NCBI GenBank assembly: GCA_014534345.1
Contig: JACVRR010000003.1
Span: forward strand, 1-47,368
Length of the DNA: 47,368 nt
Direction of reading: 5' to 3'
Source: Thermoleophilia bacterium
Lineage (GTDB): Bacteria; Actinomycetota; Thermoleophilia; Gaiellales; Gaiellaceae
Shown here: positions 47,116-47,368 of the stretch, one piece after another
Numbering within the stretch: position 1 is the first letter of the stretch
How the letters are laid out: every line of letters begins with the position of its first letter
Program-made: the position numbers and the translations under genes
The notes under the pieces: model-generated
The model's database searches: none
What the model was told of the DNA's origin: nothing
Seen by the model: the letters and a program-made list of their open reading frames with translations, nothing else

Positions 47116-47368
47116 GTGGACGCGCCGGCCGCTCACGAGCTGCTGAACCTGGCGGAGGAAGCAAGCAGGCATGCGTACGAGCGAGACGCTGCGGACTGGA
47201 CCGAACGGCTCGATGCCCGTGCGTCCGAGCTGCGGCCGGCCGTCGAGACTTTGGTCGCGGCCGGCGATCACCTCGCGGCGCTTCGTCTCGTCGCGGCCCT
47301 CCGCGTCTACGCGCAGGACAGTGGGCGCGCCGACGTGGTCCGGTCGCTCGCGGACCACGTGCTCTCGC
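47116..47368 (+). CDS. Helical (TPR-like) protein, N-terminal part, cut by right edge
   Basis: A frame from GTG at 47116 (or TTG at 47080) is open to the edge. It reads AHELLNLAEEASRHAYERD, then WTERLDARASELRPAVETLV and GDHLAALRLVAALRVYAQDSGR. This amphipathic-helix pattern resembles the helical sensor region of LuxR/AfsR-type regulators or a stand-alone relative. Only about 84 residues are visible, so no function is given. It follows ltrA by 54 bp in the same direction. Confidence 0.55.
   Translation, partial: MDAPAAHELLNLAEEASRHAYERDAADWTERLDARASELRPAVETLVAAGDHLAALRLVAALRVYAQDSGRADVVRSLADHVLS

Noticed and set aside
1-47368. tRNA, rRNA, CRISPR array, insertion sequence, attachment site or replication origin
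   Set aside because: Reading both strands I found no cloverleaf with a GGTTCRANTCC arm, no regularly spaced repeats, no transposase or integrase motif and no DnaA-box cluster.

Overview
The window is about 47 kb of very GC-rich, gene-dense bacterial DNA. By eye it is above 70% GC, with strong G/C third positions and many GTG starts. The gene set points to an actinobacterial chromosome. It includes a PadR regulator with a HAAS-type membrane partner, an F420-type LLM oxidoreductase, an ECF42-type sigma factor with a DGPF/YciI partner, an LVIVD secreted protein with a DUF305 lipoprotein, a DUF1697 protein, LtrA, winged-helix HTH_42 proteins and a cyclase-ATPase-TPR regulator. The closest fit is the Thermoleophilia (Gaiellales/Solirubrobacterales-like soil lineages). 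That placement is inferred from gene repertoire, not from a marker gene. I see no rRNA, tRNA, CRISPR array, transposase, phage gene or replication origin.

Layout. 0-3.5 kb: divergent cell-wall enzymes (an L,D-transpeptidase-like protein cut by the left edge, and an M15 carboxypeptidase), then trpB2 and an HTH_42 protein with no ordinary start codon. 3.5-5.1 kb: a tight minus-strand operon (AlkB-like dioxygenase, 65-aa basic protein, cupin, GFA protein). 5.2-10.5 kb: phenylacetate-CoA ligase, aldo/keto reductase, two lipoproteins and an S9 peptidase. 10.5-17.1 kb: VOC protein, HAAS/PadR pair, alkyltransferase-like protein, DMT transporter and methyltransferase, interleaved with broken genes. 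17.1-24.4 kb: membrane protein, tandem cupins, a 1096-aa adenylate cyclase/ATPase/TPR regulator, a TOPRIM protein, and a nucleotidyltransferase divergent from an alcohol dehydrogenase with an operator-rich promoter. 24.4-28.5 kb: DUF1697, frameshifted GYD protein, LLM oxidoreductase and a membrane-anchored patatin. 28.6-35.8 kb: methyltransferases, DHFR-like protein, ArsR/AHSA1 pair, TetR regulator, GNAT and the DGPF/ECF42 sigma pair. 35.8-36.5 kb: a lower-GC stretch with one small membrane protein. 36.5-47.4 kb: MBL-like protein and NUDIX, dienelactone hydrolase and cupin, LVIVD/DUF305, DUF4386 membrane protein, dehalogenase-like hydrolase, a frameshifted YcaQ-like protein with a kinase, LtrA, and a gene running off the right edge.

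Two window-wide patterns stand out. First, many first-in-operon genes lack a Shine-Dalgarno site and instead have a TANNNT hexamer ending 6-7 nt before the start codon. This is the signature of leaderless mRNA. At least two divergent gene starts share a single TA step between opposed -10 hexamers. Second, short remnants of recognisable families sit between intact genes (YbdK, serine hydrolase, GNAT, cyclase-linked hydrolase, SRPBCC, PIN, CGNR), together with several single-frameshift genes. The remnants with large internal or terminal losses cannot be base-calling errors and indicate continuing gene decay.

Regulation can be read unusually well. Perfect or near-perfect inverted repeats lie inside the promoters of the ArsR/AHSA1 operon, the PadR/HAAS operon, the alcohol dehydrogenase and the TetR gene. 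A TGTCGA-N17-CGAC element upstream of the DGPF gene matches the promoter type known for ECF42 sigma factors. I found no clearly novel multi-gene system such as a new defence or biosynthetic cluster. The strongest candidates for follow-up are the promoter architecture, the ECF42 autoregulatory loop and the AlkB operon with its uncharacterised small protein.
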